A DNA stretch of 64,000 nucleotides from Orobanche coerulescens (GCA_033398695.1 CM065814.1:17542358-17606357); one strand, 5' to 3'. Positions 11,020 through 24,204 are shown, numbered from the stretch's first letter. The notes: generated by a model not told the origin, from the letters alone. A program made the numbers and translations.

Positions 11020-12295
11020 TACTGCAAATGACGAGTTGAAAAACTCGATTTTGAAAGAAGCTCATGCTACCCCTTATTCCGCTCATCCGGTCTAGCAAGA
11101 TGTACAAGGACTTGAAACAAAATTACCGGTGGAGTAATATGAAGCGAGAAGTCGCAGAATTTGTTTCGAGATGCTTAACTCACAACAAGTTAAGATTGAA
11201 CATCGCCGACGCGGGTATGTGAAACCTCTTCCTATTCCCGAATGGAAGTGGGAAGACATTTCTATGGATTTCATCACGAGTTTACCGACGAGTCGTCAGG
11301 CATGAATACGATCTGGGTGATCGTGGACCGCTTAACTAAATCAGCTCATTTCCTTGAGATCAAGGAGACGTGGGGTCCCGAGAGACTTGCTCAACTGTTC
11401 ATCAAAGAGATAGTCGATCGCACGGTACTCCTAAAAGTATCGTTTCCGATCGTGACGACGATTTGTGTCGCATTTTGGAAATCGATTCATCGTGCTATGG
11501 GAACTCGGCTTAATCTCGATCAGCTTTTCATCCTCGGTCAGACGGACAATCGGAGAGGACCATTCGGACATTAGAGGACATGTTGAGGGCATGCGTCCTC
11601 GATTGGAAAGACGATTGGGAAGCCCAACTACCATTGATCGAGTTCACGTATAATAATAGTTGGCATGCTTCGATCAAGATGGCACCTTACGAGGCCTTGT
11701 ATGGTCGCCGTTGTCGATCTCCGTTGTGTTGGGACGACTTATCGAATCAATCGGCACCGAGCCCGATATGCTTATAGCCGCCGTGAGAAGGTAGCTTTGA
11801 TCAAGAGTCGTTTGTTGACCGCTCGTAGTCGGCGTAAATCATACGCAGATAACCGCTGCCGACCATTAGAGTTCGAGGTGGTGACCATGTGTTGGTCAAG
11901 GTATCCCCAGTCGTGGTATCTTCCGCTTTGGGAAGAGGGAAAGTTGAGTCCGAGATTCATTGGACCGCTTGAGATTTTGGATCGAGTAGGCGAGTTAGCT
12001 TATCAATTGGCTTTACCTCGGCGTTGAGCCGAATTCATAATGTGTTTCATGTCTCTCGATTGCGGAAGTATGTTGCCGACCCGAGTCACATACTTGATTC
12101 GATGAAATCGAGATTGCCGAGGATCATTCATATGAGGAGCGTCCCATGCGAGTTTTAGAGCGGCGAATCAAACGGTTGAGGAATAAGACGATTCCTTTGG
12201 TTAAAATTCAGTGGTCTAGACACGGAGTCGAAGAGGCTACTTGGGAAACCGAGGATAGTATGCGGGAGAGTTATCCCGATTTGTTTGACCCTTAG
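11020..12295 (+). pseudogene. Element B integrase with chromodomain
   Basis: The zinc-binding part (about 11040-11200) is badly degraded. The catalytic core starts with DFITSLPTS near 11265 and continues with a frame-broken SDRD region near 11445 and [19 protein letters not shown] near 11530, where the catalytic Glu is present. The downstream [21 protein letters not shown] is well conserved. The C-terminus, 12107-12295, is open and intact and ends in a chromodomain (VLERRIKRLRNKTIPLVKIQ, then WSRHGVEEATWE) with a TAG stop at 12293-12295. The chromodomain would bind methylated histone H3 and steer insertion. Several frameshifts disrupt the core. Confidence 0.85.
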
Positions 12296-12311
12296 TTTCG
12301 GGACGAAACTC

Positions 12312-12326
12312 TTTTAAGGGGGTGTA
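12312..12326 (+). other. Polypurine tract region of element B
   Basis: The purine-rich AAGGGGGTG stretch lies directly before the TGTAATACC start of the 3' LTR, as needed to prime plus-strand DNA. Confidence 0.7.
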
Positions 12327-14768
12327 TGTAATACCCATTGTAACTCAAGAATTATCATTCAAGATTTATCATTCAAGATTTGATACTCGAGAATTTCATT
12401 CATTATTGATCATTTGTCACTCGATTCAATCATGGTATTCATCATTCGAGTAATTGTATCGAGTATCGATCGTCATTCATCATTAATCTGACCGAGTTTC
12501 GTGCCGTGTTTATCATCATTGTCATTTTCGTTGCAAGTGTGCTTGAGGAGTAGCGCACGCTACATACTCCTTTTAGCGTCGCTAATTGGGTATAGGTAGC
12601 GCACGCTACCGCTCGGCCTTTAGCGCACACTAAGGCTACCTTGGCTGCATCCGTAAGGTACCGACTGCAGTGAGAATAATTGTAGCGCACGCCTACGAGT
12701 GGTAAGTAGCGCGCTAACGGGTCGTAGTAGCGCACGCTATATGTGTGGAGTAGCGCGCGCGCTAGGCGGATCGGGTTGAGTCCAGTGGCTACCGGATCGC
12801 ACCGTTTATTCATAGCGCACGCTATGCATTGTTTTTAGCGTCTGCAACCGATATATTAGCGCACGCTAAATAATGGTTGTAGCGCACGCTATCGAGGTTA
12901 GATCGCAGGCGAGATGGTTTTACGGACTCCCGATCGGGCGTAAAGTATTTCGCTAGCGCACGCTAAAAATGGATATTAGCGCACGCTAGTAGTATGGACG
13001 AAGCGCACGCTACAAAGAGGTACGTAGAGCGCGCTAACGTGTTCGGACAGTGGGTACAGGACTACCCAAAGTACTCGTTAGCGCACGCTATGCACTAGGG
13101 CTAGCGCACGCTAACCTGGACTGAGTATAAATTGGACAGTTAGTCAGACTTCGTCATTTGTTCGTCTCATTTCACTCCTTCGGTATTTTTGGGCGATTTC
13201 GAGCGATTCGGAGAGGATTCTTCGAGGTGTAATCATCAACCATCATCTTCAAGCTCATCTTTCGGATTGATCATCATCTCATCATCTTCATCACATCGAA
13301 TCAAAGGTATTAATCTCTTGGATCTAGAATTTCGGATTTTTGGGTTTTCCTTCCGATTTCTTCGTGTAAGCTTGGATTGTCATTGGTATATGTTAAGTTA
13401 TGGATTATCTACTTGGATAAATATATTCCTACGGATTTAATGGTTATTTTCGGAATTGTTTTCAAGAACCCTTGGGGTTGACTTCGGTTAATTGGGGATT
13501 TTCCGATTGATGTCGTTATAATCATGAATTATGGATTCCTAATGGATTATCGATATCATTGAAGTGTTTTGTTAGTTCGAAATACTCATTTTGGTGTGGG
13601 TTTCGACATATTCGGGATTGGATATTTTCGTAGTTGTGCGGTCGGTTATGTATTCGTTGGAATGCCTATGAGTTTGTTTATCGTTGTTTCGACCCTTGGG
13701 CTAGTCGTGTTTTGTTGTTTGATACGTGTATTGAACGATTGTTGGTAATTATTGTTATTCAAGGTTGTTCGAGCGATCGGTATCTTGGTTAGGACGTTGT
13801 TCGTGGACGGACATTCTTCATCGGTATTGTGTAAGTTAAATCTTACTCGGTTAAAAGGATACTCATTCCTTTTGTTGTTGATTGCTCATAATCATAATTC
13901 ATTCATCATAATATTAATCACTTTGAGACTTGTAAGTGTCGAATAATCATTTCATTCACGAGGAACGACGGTTCCAAATCTTTTCATTGGTTTGTCAATC
14001 ACGACACTATTACTTTCATTTCGGTGAGTCATCTTGGCCTTGTCTAATTATTATTCATTGGTGTTCATCATGGTCATTCTCGTTCATGTGACCTTCCGGG
14101 TTCATATTGCGTGGCGGGTGTGGGGTGTGGAATTTTTAGTCGGGCACATGATGGTCATGTATTAGGTTCATCGATACATCGGACCGTGCACACGGTAACG
14201 CTTACCTCCGAGACTAATTAGGTACAGGGCGGGTGTGTCGGACATTCGTCTTGTACACTTGCACAGACATTACTGCGTACTATGATGCTCCTCTTCGACG
14301 TAATTCATAATTAAGAATATTTCATAACTTGATTAATTCATGATTGTGTAATTTCAACTCTTGAGGATTGTTGTTCGTAGAATCACTTCGCTGGGGGATT
14401 TTGTTTTCGTGTCACGGCAAGGCAAAGGCACGGAAGAGCATGTTGACGCGACGAGTCCTGTGATACTAGTAGGGGCCCGATGCGCTACCATTTATTCAGT
14501 CATTTGTGTTTCCTCTTTTTATTCCGCTGCAGACATTCCGTTTGAATGCTCATTTCATTCAGTATTGTGTATTTTATCGTCACATAAAATACACATGTAT
14601 TCTATTTTATCCTGGGTGTGTTGTATAAAACTCCTCATCGGAGTAATTGATGTTGTAATGTGGTTCGGTACTACATTTACCTGTGTAATTCATTCATTTT
14701 CATTCGCCTGGTGGGTCCCAGTCGGGGGTCCACGGCACTGTAATATCCGCCTAGTTTGGGGTGTTACA
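12327..14768 (+). repeat. 3' LTR of element B
   Basis: The 2442-bp LTR is colinear with 4705-7152. Differences are concentrated at CAG and CTG words and in the palindrome array, where several copies have small indels. It ends GTGTTACA and is followed by the TCTGG target copy. Confidence 0.93.
12551..13113. repeat. Palindrome array in 3' LTR of B
   Basis: This is the same array as at 4934-5500, with more degenerate copies (for example a lost base near 12575 and an extra CG near 12755). The TATA box follows at 13126-13133. Confidence 0.9.
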
Positions 14769-17700
14769 TCTGGATCATCCAGAACGGGAAGTACAGATCG
14801 GCGCAAGCATCGACCACGAATTAAAAGGGGATCTGATCAACTTGCTACGTAAGAACATCGGAGTCTTTTCCTGGTCGCATCAAGATATGGTTGGCATAAG
14901 TCCCGAACACGCCTGCCATTATCTGAAGATCGACCGGGCGATGAAGCCTGTTCACCAGAAGCGTAGGAAGTTCGGTCCCGAGAAATACGCGGCGCTCGAC
15001 ATAGAAGTCCGTGGTTACTCAACAACAAACCGATCGAGTAGCCACGCATTTAACCACGGTGGGTCGCCAACGCGGTGCTCGTCAAAAGCCAATCGCTCGG
15101 AGATTATGCATTGACTTCACCGACCTCAACGCGGCATGTCCAAAAGACCACTTCCCGATGCCTCATATTGATCACCTGGTCGATAGCACGGCAGGTTGCG
15201 AAATGATATCGTTTATGGATGCCTTCGCCGGATATCATCAAATCCCAATGGCGGAGGAGGACATAAAACACACATCTTTCCACACAGAAAAAGACATATA
15301 CTTTTGGGTCAGAATGTCGTTCGGCTTGAAAAACGCAGGGGCGACCTACCAGAGATTAGTCAACAGGATGTTCGCCGATCAGATCGGCAAGACCATGGAG
15401 GTCTACATTGACGATATCGTAGTCAAAAGCCTCAAGAAGGAAGATCACCTCAACGATCTCGCCGAGATGTTCGCCATCCTTGAGAAGTTTAACATGAAGC
15501 TGAACCCCAAGAAATGCAACTTCGGGGTGGGCTCCGGGAAGTTCCTGGGGCACATAGTGAGCCAAAGGGGGATCGAGGCGAACCCCACCAAGATACAGGC
15601 GATCCTTGACATGCAGGAGCTGCGAAACATCAAGCAGGTGCAACGCCTCACAGGTTGTCTAGCCGCCCTCAACCGTTTCATATCACGGCTCGGCGATAAA
15701 AGCAAGCCTTTCTTCGCGACCATCAAGAACAAGAAGTTCGCATGGACGAAAGAAATCCAGATAGCATTCGCCAAGATAAAGGAATATCTATCTAACCCCC
15801 AGATCCTGGCAAAGCCGATCCCCGGTGAAAAATTATTCCTTTACTTAGCGGCCTCGAAGGTCGCACTGAGTGCCGTTCTGGTGCGAGCAGAGGGGCAAGC
15901 CCACTTGCCGATCTACTATGTTAGCTAGACGCTCCACGACGCTGAGACACGGTATACACCATTGGAGAAGATTGCCTATGCCCTCGTCATGAGTGTACGT
16001 AAGCTGAGGGCTTACTTCTTCGATCACCAAGTGGAGGTCCTAACAACTCTACCTCTAAGACAAATCCTGCACCGACCGGACACCAACGGGCGACTCCTCA
16101 AGTGGTCGCTGGAGATCGCCCAATACGGTATCACTTACGCTCCTCTCACGGCGATCAAAGTCCAAGCTCTGGCAGACTTCGTGGTGGAATTGACGTTCCC
16201 TCACAACACTCCAGTCGGCCGACCCGCCCTGAAATTATACGTGGATGGCTCAATGACCAATGCGAGAGCAAAGGTGGATTGTCCTCATTAGCCCCGATGG
16301 TCGAGTTTCACAAATGCTTTGTGCGTTTGGTTTTCGTGCGACCAACAATGAAGTCAATACGAAGCTCGGTAGGCGGGCTTGATCTAGCCCTCACCTGGAT
16401 GTTCGTCGACTCCATATCTTCATGGACTCCCTTTGGTCGTAAACTAAGTCAAGGGAGAATATGAGGCACGCGCAACAGATGGTCAAATACCAAGAGCCGG
16501 TCGCCGAAATGTGCACAAAATTTGAAGAAGTACTAATCGAACAAGTCCCGAGAGAGCACAACTCCCGTGCCGATGCTCTTTCCAAGCTAGCATCATCGGA
16601 TGGGGCACCACTTCTCCAATATCCAAATCACAAAGTCGCAAGGCCGCGATCGACAGAATTTGGTTACCACGGTCGCCATCGCCGAAGAGAATGGATGACT
16701 CGCTCATCAAATACTTAAAGGACGGAACGGTCCTCGACGACCGTGTTAAAGCTCGCCAACTCCACTTCGTGCGACCGTGTATACCCTATCGACGATCGGC
16801 TTTACAAGCGAGCCTTCACCTTTCCTCCTCAAGTGTATTACACCGAGGAAGGTCGGCCTGCTTTAGCCGAGATCCATGACGGATTTGTGGAAACCACGCG
16901 GGCGAGCCCTCATCCATAAGACAACCGAGACAAGGATTTTTCTCGCCATCACTACGGAAAGATGCGATCGCTTATGCCGATCGTGTCATAGATGTCGATA
17001 ATGGGCCCCAACATTAAACTATCACCCGAACAACTCACCTCCACGTATAGCCCCCGCCATTTGCGCAATGGGGCATCGACCTTATAGGTCCCTTGCCGAC
17101 GGCTCCTGTGGGGCCGTAAGTTCGCCATCGTTGGGTCGATTATTTCACCAAATGGGCCGAGGCCGAACCGCTCAACAAGATCGCCAAGAGCAAGTGATCA
17201 AGTTTATATGGAAAAACATCGTATGCCGATTCGGTCTCGCCCTGTGCCATCATCTCCGACAACGGAAACAGCTTCGACGGCTTAGAAGTCATGTAATTAC
17301 GTGAAAAGTGGGGATCAAAAGGTTATTCTCGCGCCTATCACCCTCGCACGAACGGTCGTAGAGGCGGTGAATAAGATCCTCAAACACACGATCAAAGCAC
17401 GACTCGAGTCTAGGCAAGGACGATGGGCGGCGAGCTCCCGTGACGCTTTGTGGTCCTACCGAACGACCCGCAATTCAACCGCGAAACCCCGTCGCCCTTA
17501 CCTTCGAATGGCGGTGATTCCTTCGAGATCGCCGTCTCACCATCGAACCGAGCAGGAGATGACGACCGACAACGATGTAGCCCGACGAATCGACCTAGAC
17601 ATGCTCGAAGAAAGACGGCTGACCTCAGAAATGAAGAACACAATCCACAAAAGGAGAGCCGAGAAGTTCTTCAATTCAAAGGTCAAAGAAAGAAGATTTC

Positions 17701-17882
17701 AAGTGGGCGATCTCGTCCTTAAGAAGATCCAAACCCACACAGGTGTTTTTGGTCCGAACTGGTAGGGACCATTCAGAGTATCCAGATGGCTAACTAAAGG
17801 AGCCTACGAACTGGAACATCGTGACGGTACTCCGGACCAATACCCCTGGAACGCCGTGCATCTGAAAAAATACTACCAGTGA
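14769..17882 (+). pseudogene. pol: Element A RT, two RNase H domains and integrase
   Basis: This is the rest of A's polyprotein, resuming after B. A frame change near 15040 leads into the RT core: LCIDFTDLNAACPKDHFPMP, the palm and YIDDIVVKS (near 15400), with the Tat-like FGLKNAGATYQRLVN. A TAG at 15926-15928 interrupts RNase H1. The second, archaeal-type RNase H starts at LKLYVDGSMTNARAK (about 16230) and soon shifts frame. The integrase core (about 17050-17480) is scattered over frames. The integrase C-terminus shows FQVGDLVLKKIQ and a TAG at about 17764, then ends at TGA 17880-17882. The domain order and the dual RNase H fit Tat. Confidence 0.87.
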
Positions 17883-18953
17883 TAAATTTGTATTCAATTT
17901 CAATGATGTACAAGGAATATAATGAGATGTTTTCCTATCCCACCTATTATGGCGATCGCCCCACCAGGCATATCGCATACCGCCGACGATCGCTGATCAC
18001 GACGATCCTAGGTAAAATTAATGCAGCCATGGTCCTGGAGGTCGATGGAACCGACAGCTTCGCCCATGCAAGGTTCCTTTGGGCTGAGATCGCCCGCCCT
18101 TCGTTTAAATACGAGGCCGGCGTAGCCGAAGGACCCTCCAAAATAATCAGTAGGCACGATCGCACGTCCTCAAGGTACATCATCTAACATGGTGAACCCG
18201 AACAATGCGACGTGCCGTTACCCCCGTCTCAACGTACACCGTCGAGGATCGCCATCTTCATGGCGGGCCGAGGTGGAAGCAGAGCTGACAAGCCGCGGAC
18301 GTGGTGTCGAATAAGCCGACAACACTCCGCGCAAGGACTCCTCCAGACCGAGATCGCCCGCCTTTCGTTTAAACACAAGGCAGGCGTAGCCTAACGGAGG
18401 ACCCTCACAAAAAGTGAGTCACGGGATACTCAATATTCCTCGCACACGAAGACACGATTGGGGAGATCGGTCCATCGAACACCCCAACCACACATGACTC
18501 TTCGTGATCGACAAAATGAAGATAGCTCGCCAGACAGACTAGTCTTTGTTTCCTTACTTACAATAAGTGAACAAAAACAAGGGGGCAGGGATAGGTCGAG
18601 CTAATCTCAAATACGATCGAACAAAGAGGAACCACACTCGATCGGCTTCGCTCAAAAACATGCAGGGCGATCGGGGTCGTCCGACGAAAATTACAAGTAA
18701 GAATTCCGATTCAAAACATGTCAATGCTTTCAACACTCAGACAATCGGCCGGACGAACAAAAAGTCGAAAGCAAATATACACATACTGTAAAATTGCACG
18801 CAAAACAAATAAAGGCGATCGCATGTAATACATTACGCAGTATGAAAAAAGGAGTATTTTATTCATAACACAAGCTTCATACATTACGGAGCCCGAAGGC
18901 ATTACAAAAGGAAAACAAAAAGTACAAAGTTACAGAGGAAAACAAAATGTCTC
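17883..18953 (+). other. Element A region between pol and antisense gene
   Basis: No coding signal is visible. The region contains two GCGATCGC octamers (17952-17959, 18815-18822) and an imperfect direct repeat of about 75 bases at 18066-18140 and 18330-18408 (shared core GAGATCGCCCGCC and the GTTTAAA beyond it). The short open frames have no recognisable family features. Confidence 0.6.
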
Positions 18954-19188
18954 TCAAGGCCCCTCGGGTTGCGGATCGGCTTCGGCCTCGGGATGAATGA
19001 GTTTACCCGTATACCAACTCAAGTCGATCCCGAAGTCGGCTAAGTCAAGGATCGGCAAGGAGAACTCCGGGTGCAGAGGATTCGCGAGGGCGTAGGATTT
19101 GAAGCTCTCCATCAAGGGACCGATCTCGATCCCTGCCTTCTTTGCGGCTCGGACAGCGTCAGCATATGCCATGTAATAGGCGAACTCG

Positions 19189-19193
19189 CCGGC
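19189..19193. repeat. Left target-site duplication of element C (CCGGC)
   Basis: CCGGC recurs at 26660-26664. Joining across C keeps A's antisense frame open. Confidence 0.88.
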
Positions 19194-20625
19194 TGATCGC
19201 TGGTTTTCGCGTAGTATGGTTTTCAAATCCGATCAATTTTAAAATTTGTAAAACCTCGGAGTAATTCCAAGGTGTCGAACCCAAGGGAATTGATGTGTCG
19301 AAAATAAAAGAAGTAACTCTACTCAAAATTCGACTGCTATTTAGGAATCCGAAAATTTGTTTGCTTCTAATTATCTAAATTTAAAAATCGAAAAAATAAA
19401 AATATAAATAAAAGGTGAAATATCTAAATTAAGCAAATAAAGCAAATTAACAAGATAAAATCACAAGTCGCAAGGTAATTGATCCTAGGGTAGTATCATC
19501 TAATTGAGTTCACACAATCCATTCACTTGATTCCTTCTCCCCAAAATTTAATTCAATCCTAGAAATAATCACTCTGGCCGATCTAGAATTCTGTCAAGGC
19601 AACCTAGAAAGATAGTTAATTAAAACCCTTTTCGCCTGGCTCAAAGAATTGAAATCACTTAAAAGCACCAACTTATTTATCTATGATTTATCTTTCTCCG
19701 CTAGGTCTCAAGATAAAATCATATTGTGTGTCAAGTATTTCCACTAATCAATTACTCCTTCCGACAAAATCAATTAGCTAACATGCATCGATTAAGGGCC
19801 CTTTAATCTAACATGAGATTTAACACAACTTGAACACAAGCCTAGGATGAAAGGTCAAAAGGTAATCAAAGGAATATCATGTGAACATCAATTAAAATTA
19901 CTAACCCTAGAATCAATCAATGAATTAGCCGACATACTTGAAATTAAACAAGAAATAGATGAAGAATGCATATTATTAATATGAAAAGAGAGATTACAAC
20001 CCTTATGGATGAACTCCGAGTCTTCAATCTCCCAAAACAATAATAATTCTCCTCCAAAAAGTTCTTGCATCAAAGAAATTAATCTTGCTAAGAAGATCTA
20101 AAAATTGTAAAAGATGAAAAGAATGAAAAAGAATGATCCAATATCATAAAAGTCTTTGAAACTAGGTCTAGAAGGGTGTTTTTAAAGCCTAAGGGGGTTA
20201 CATTCCCGATTAGCCCTAATCTAGGAAATAAAATCTATCTAAAAGAGTCAAAATCCGTCCAAAACGAGAGTCCGCTGAAGCCTTTTCGCTGGCCTATCGG
20301 CCGATAGCGGCCGATAGTTGCTTCGTCATTCTCTTCACTCAGGCAGGTGGATTCCTTTCGCACACCTATCGGCCGATAGCCGGGCCGATAGGGTGGTCTG
20401 TCTCTCGCAAAATTCCGTCTTTTCCGTCCGTGACTCGACTCTTGGTCCTTTGTCTCGCTTTTGGGTCCTTTTGGCTCTAAAACCCGCAAACACACTAAAA
20501 CCAACCCAAACGCGTAATACGGCTCGACTAATCATAAATAAGCCAAATACGAGCACATTAATCACGAAACGAGATAAAAACCCAGATAAAATCCTAGAAA
20601 TAAGTGGTAAAATTACCACTTATCA
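19194..20625 (-). repeat. 3' LTR of element C
   Basis: The 1432-bp LTR reads, in plus orientation, TGATC to TTATCA. It contains two perfect 14-bp palindromes CTATCGGCCGATAG (20294-20307 and 20366-20379), each followed by a partial copy. Confidence 0.92.
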
Positions 20626-20638
20626 AACCCCAAACTTA
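20626..20638 (-). other. Polypurine tract of element C
   Basis: On the minus strand AAGTTTGGGGTT lies directly before the 3' LTR start TGATAAGTGG, as in Athila elements. Confidence 0.8.
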
Positions 20639-22580
20639 AGCCTTGTTCGTCCCGAACAACAAAAAGAAAAGAAAAAGAAAGTCGTGAATCATCGTGCAAC
20701 TCATAGTGTTCAACCTAATCAATACTATCCCGTAATTTTCTCCTAATAATCCGATTGTCGTAAAGCGAGCCGCACTCGTAATAATGATTCCGCAAAGTAG
20801 TCAAGTTCACTCCTAATTATTCGCTCATGAAGAAAATCCACCAAAGATTAACAAAATGTGAGTCAAATCGACCACAATATGAAAGGCTAAAATAAACAAG
20901 CTAGTTCGTCCTGCTATACGCCTAGTGGCACAATTTTCACGAGTTTCATAACAAATAAACCTCACAAGATTCCCTTATATATATGCTCAAAAATTTGATT
21001 CGAGTTGACCACTAGGTTAGGATATCGGGATGTTTCATCGGGTAATCCTAGGTGGAACTTCCATTCTCATGTATTAGGAAACCGTTTGACGTAAAAGACA
21101 CTCATGGGGCACATGGATGCTTCTAGTTACTAAGTTCCCGTCTACAATGGAGAAACAACTCGAATATATAATTTCCGCATGTCCGAATCAAGGTCGCCGC
21201 TTTACGCGAGAGTAAACAATGGGTCACGCGAATACCCCGGTTACTAAGTTCCCTATCATTGGCACATGTGAAATATCTAAATCACTAGTCTAATCGAGTC
21301 GCTGCTTTATGCGAGGGTAAACAACGGGTCACGCGAATGCCCCTGGCTACTAGACTTCCTTCATAGAACAACATTATCTCAATTTTTGGGAAAACTGACT
21401 CTAAACTCTATCTAAGTGCCAACACGACCGACGAAACAAGACGACTCACTATCCTAAGATGTAACCAAACGTATTGACGGTGATTTTAAAACAAGTATGT
21501 ATCGTCTCTTATCTGCCAAGACCTCTACAATCACGAAAAATTTTGGACCTAAATGAATACTATGCAAAACAGAAATTACTAACTACAACTCGACTAAAAC
21601 TCGATCGTTTCTTCAGAGAGAAAAACAGTGTCGTAACATCGGTATCACACAATTAGAAGCACGAAAAATTCACTAAAAAGGAAAAACTAAAGACAAGCAA
21701 GGCTATCTAAAGCAAACAACAAAAAGCAAATAAAAGCAAACACGAAATCAAAAAAAACTACTACGACCTAAAAAAAATAGAAAATAGAAACTAGCAAACA
21801 CACCAAACGAAAATGAACATAAAAAAAATCTAAAAACTAAGCAACAAAAAGCCAAAACCACGCAACACCAATATGATAAGCACAAATAAAAACAACGGGC
21901 ACCAACACAAGCAAATGAAGATACAAGGCAAACAAGGTACTCACACGTAAAGAAATTAATAAAGCCGCACTTCTCCCCCCCCCCCCAAACTTATTTCGCA
22001 TCCCAAAGGAGGAATAAGTTTGAAAAGAGAAAGGAGTGGCTTTGTTAATGGAGTACCTGATCACTGTGGCTGAAATGGCGGGTTTGTCGGCGAGCTCGTA
22101 GTGTATACTGGGCCGGGTATGTCCTATCGGCCGTGCCTTTTGGCCGATAGCCGGGCCGATAGAACTTCTGTCTCTAACCATGCTCATATCGGGCGGGATA
22201 TCGGTCGATGTGGAATTCCGTCGACCACCGCTTGTAACATAAAAATTTTCTAATTTTCCTCACTTATCGGCCGGGCCTATCGGCCGATATGCTCGCCCGA
22301 TAGGATCTTCTGTCTCAAAAAATTTCCGACTTTTTCTCTTTCGCATAATTGGTCCCGTTTTTGCTAGGATATGGCGATTAAAGACCTGCAAGTATTCAAA
22401 ACTCGGCGTGCATGGATTAGAACTTAACAAAAACTAGCAAAGCTACTACGAAACTAGAAACTACAAAAATCACGCAAACGAAAAATCGAAAATAAACGAA
22501 TAAAACGAACTAATATACATACGTTGGGTTACCTCCCAACAAGTGCTACGTTTAACGTCTTTAGCTAGACGATACATCAT
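20639..22580 (-). other. 3' untranslated region of element C
   Basis: This non-coding stretch lies between the last ORF and the purine tract. It holds a triplicated module (about 21070-21362) shared with E and F, two palindrome clusters (22122-22162 and 22263-22302) and the two hairpins at 22523-22540 and 22556-22571. A run of ten C at about 21970 adjoins AAACTTATT. Confidence 0.75.
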
Positions 22581-23204
22581 TCAACCCGGATCTTCAGTGA
22601 CAACTCCCCCTTGAACGGGTTTGTTGATATCAAGATAGCATACGCTCCTCTCATTAAGTCGAGACTCGTTCGCCTCCAACATTCGAACATACTCCGGCAA
22701 ATCCTCGGAAATTTCATCAACCTCAGAATGTGAGTAAATGGAGTGTGAAATACAATGCTCCAACAAGTCGGTCGGGCGGCATAATAGAATCAATTTCTAA
22801 ACATTCCTCTGGCGCATCGTCGGGCTTCTTCATAGCGTAATATATGGAAATTTTCAGATTTTGATCATTAACCCGGAAAGTAAGTTCACCCTCCTGTACG
22901 TCTATACGTGCTCTCCCCGTTGCTAGAAACGGTCTCCCAAAGATCAATGGTTGATTTTCATCCTCGGGCATATCAAGAACTACGAAATCGGTAGGAAGAC
23001 CAAGTGTTGGACTCTAACGAGCACATCCTCCACAATTCCCCTCGGATAAGTGATCGACCGGTCCGCCATGAGTAGAGAAATGGTAGTCGGCTTCATCTCC
23101 CCAATCTTCAACCTCTTAAAGATGGATAGAGGCATAAGATTTATGCTTGCCCCGAGATCACACAACCCATTACGGAACGTTTGGTCGCCAATCATGCATG
23201 TCAA
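22581..23204 (-). pseudogene. Element C aspartic protease
   Basis: The protease reads from about 23204 down to 22581 with a frameshift near 22975. The catalytic DLGASINLMPLSIF (codons 23159-23145 for DLGAS) replaces the usual DTGA, a form known in Athila proteins. The second hallmark, reading IFGRPFLATGRARIDV, is at about 22940-22890. The coding sequence ends at a stop by 22581. No RT follows. Confidence 0.85.
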
Positions 23205-24204
23205 AGTAAACGTCCCGGATCCTTCTGCTTGAGTGGGAGCTTGTTTTGAATGATAGCGCTACACTCCTCTGTCATATTTATTGTTTCAAACTTCCTCAAC
23301 TTCCTCTTGCTTGCCACAGCGTCTTTCAAGAATTTCACGTAACCCGGCATGTCTCTCAAAGCGTCTAGAAGTGGAATGTTGATATTCACCTTTTGAAACA
23401 TGTCGATAAATTGTTGAAGCTTTTCATCATATCTCGACTTGGCCAAACGCTGTGGAAATGGAGCTTTTTCCTCAAAATCTTTCATATTCGAACTTCCAGG
23501 AGCCTTTCGGCCGATAGGTGGGTCGATATGCTTCACTGCCGGCATGCTGTATGGGTATCGGTTGGGCCTTTCTAGATAGGCTGGCGATAGGTTCTCACGT
23601 ATTCCATCTTCTTTCGTTTTACGCTCCGTTTCTAATACATCTTTGTTTCCAGGTTTCTCAACTTCAGCCCCATGATTACAGTACCTCGTTCCACTCCGAA
23701 GCTCGATTGCGTTGCATTGTTGCGTCTTCGGGTTGGTCTCAGATCGCTCGGAAAATGCCCCGGCTTATGAAATCCGGCAGGCGTTCGCCATTTGACTCAT
23801 TTGGGTCTCCACCATCGACATCCTTAGTCAAGGCTATCACCGAGTTTCCAATAGATGTCACACTATGCTCGAGAGCTCCGAACCTCTTGTCTACTTTATA
23901 AATAAAATCTTTTGGCTCGCCTCCAACCGTTCCAAAGATCTCTTCCATAGGTGTCTTAGCAATCGGCTCTTGAATAACCCCATTTTTCACGTTAAATCCG
24001 GTGGTGGTGGAGAGCATTGTTCGGATTGGCATAGGAGAAATTAGGGTGGTTTCGATTGTTCGGATAAGAGTTCCCCCAATTTCCCCCTTAGGAAGTTTCC
24101 TCCTTGCACGTAGTTCACATCCTCCTTAAGCGCAATAGGCTCGTTTAGCTCCTCATAAATGAATTGACTCCCAAAGTATTCTTTTTAGCATCTCAAGTTC
24201 TTTT
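23205..24204 (-). pseudogene. Element C gag C-terminal and linker region
   Basis: This stretch links the capsid to the protease in broken frames: 24032-23739 (contains a VDKRFGALEHSVTSIGNSVI helix-like part) and 23545-23201. The latter has the Athila words YVKFLKDAVASKRKLRKFE and INMTEECSAIIQNKLP. The codons for HIDPPIGRKAP at about 23525-23500 are written by the same CGGCCGATAGG word that makes up this element's LTR palindrome. At least two frameshifts and a lost zinc finger are apparent. Confidence 0.75.

Larger units (their letters stand above)
4705..14768 (+). mobile_element. Element B: Tekay/Del-like chromovirus (Ty3/Gypsy)
   Basis: This element of about 10.1 kb has long LTRs (4705-7152 and 12327-14768), a perfect TCTGG target duplication, a tRNA-Met-type primer site at 7156-7167 and a purine tract just before the right LTR. 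The internal order is gag with zinc knuckles, DTGA protease, RT with FIDD, RNase H, integrase and a C-terminal chromodomain. The chromodomain, the 2.4-kb LTRs and the tRNA-Met primer site point to the Tekay (Del) branch of chromoviruses. The chromodomain is expected to direct integration to heterochromatin. Several frameshifts and two adjacent stop codons break pol. Its LTRs hold a striking array of 12-base palindromes. Confidence 0.93.

Noticed and set aside
19194..20625. Segment with PBS-like and polypurine sequences on either side of C's LTRs taken as two separate elements
   Set aside because: The single CCGGC target duplication and the reopened antisense frame show one element.
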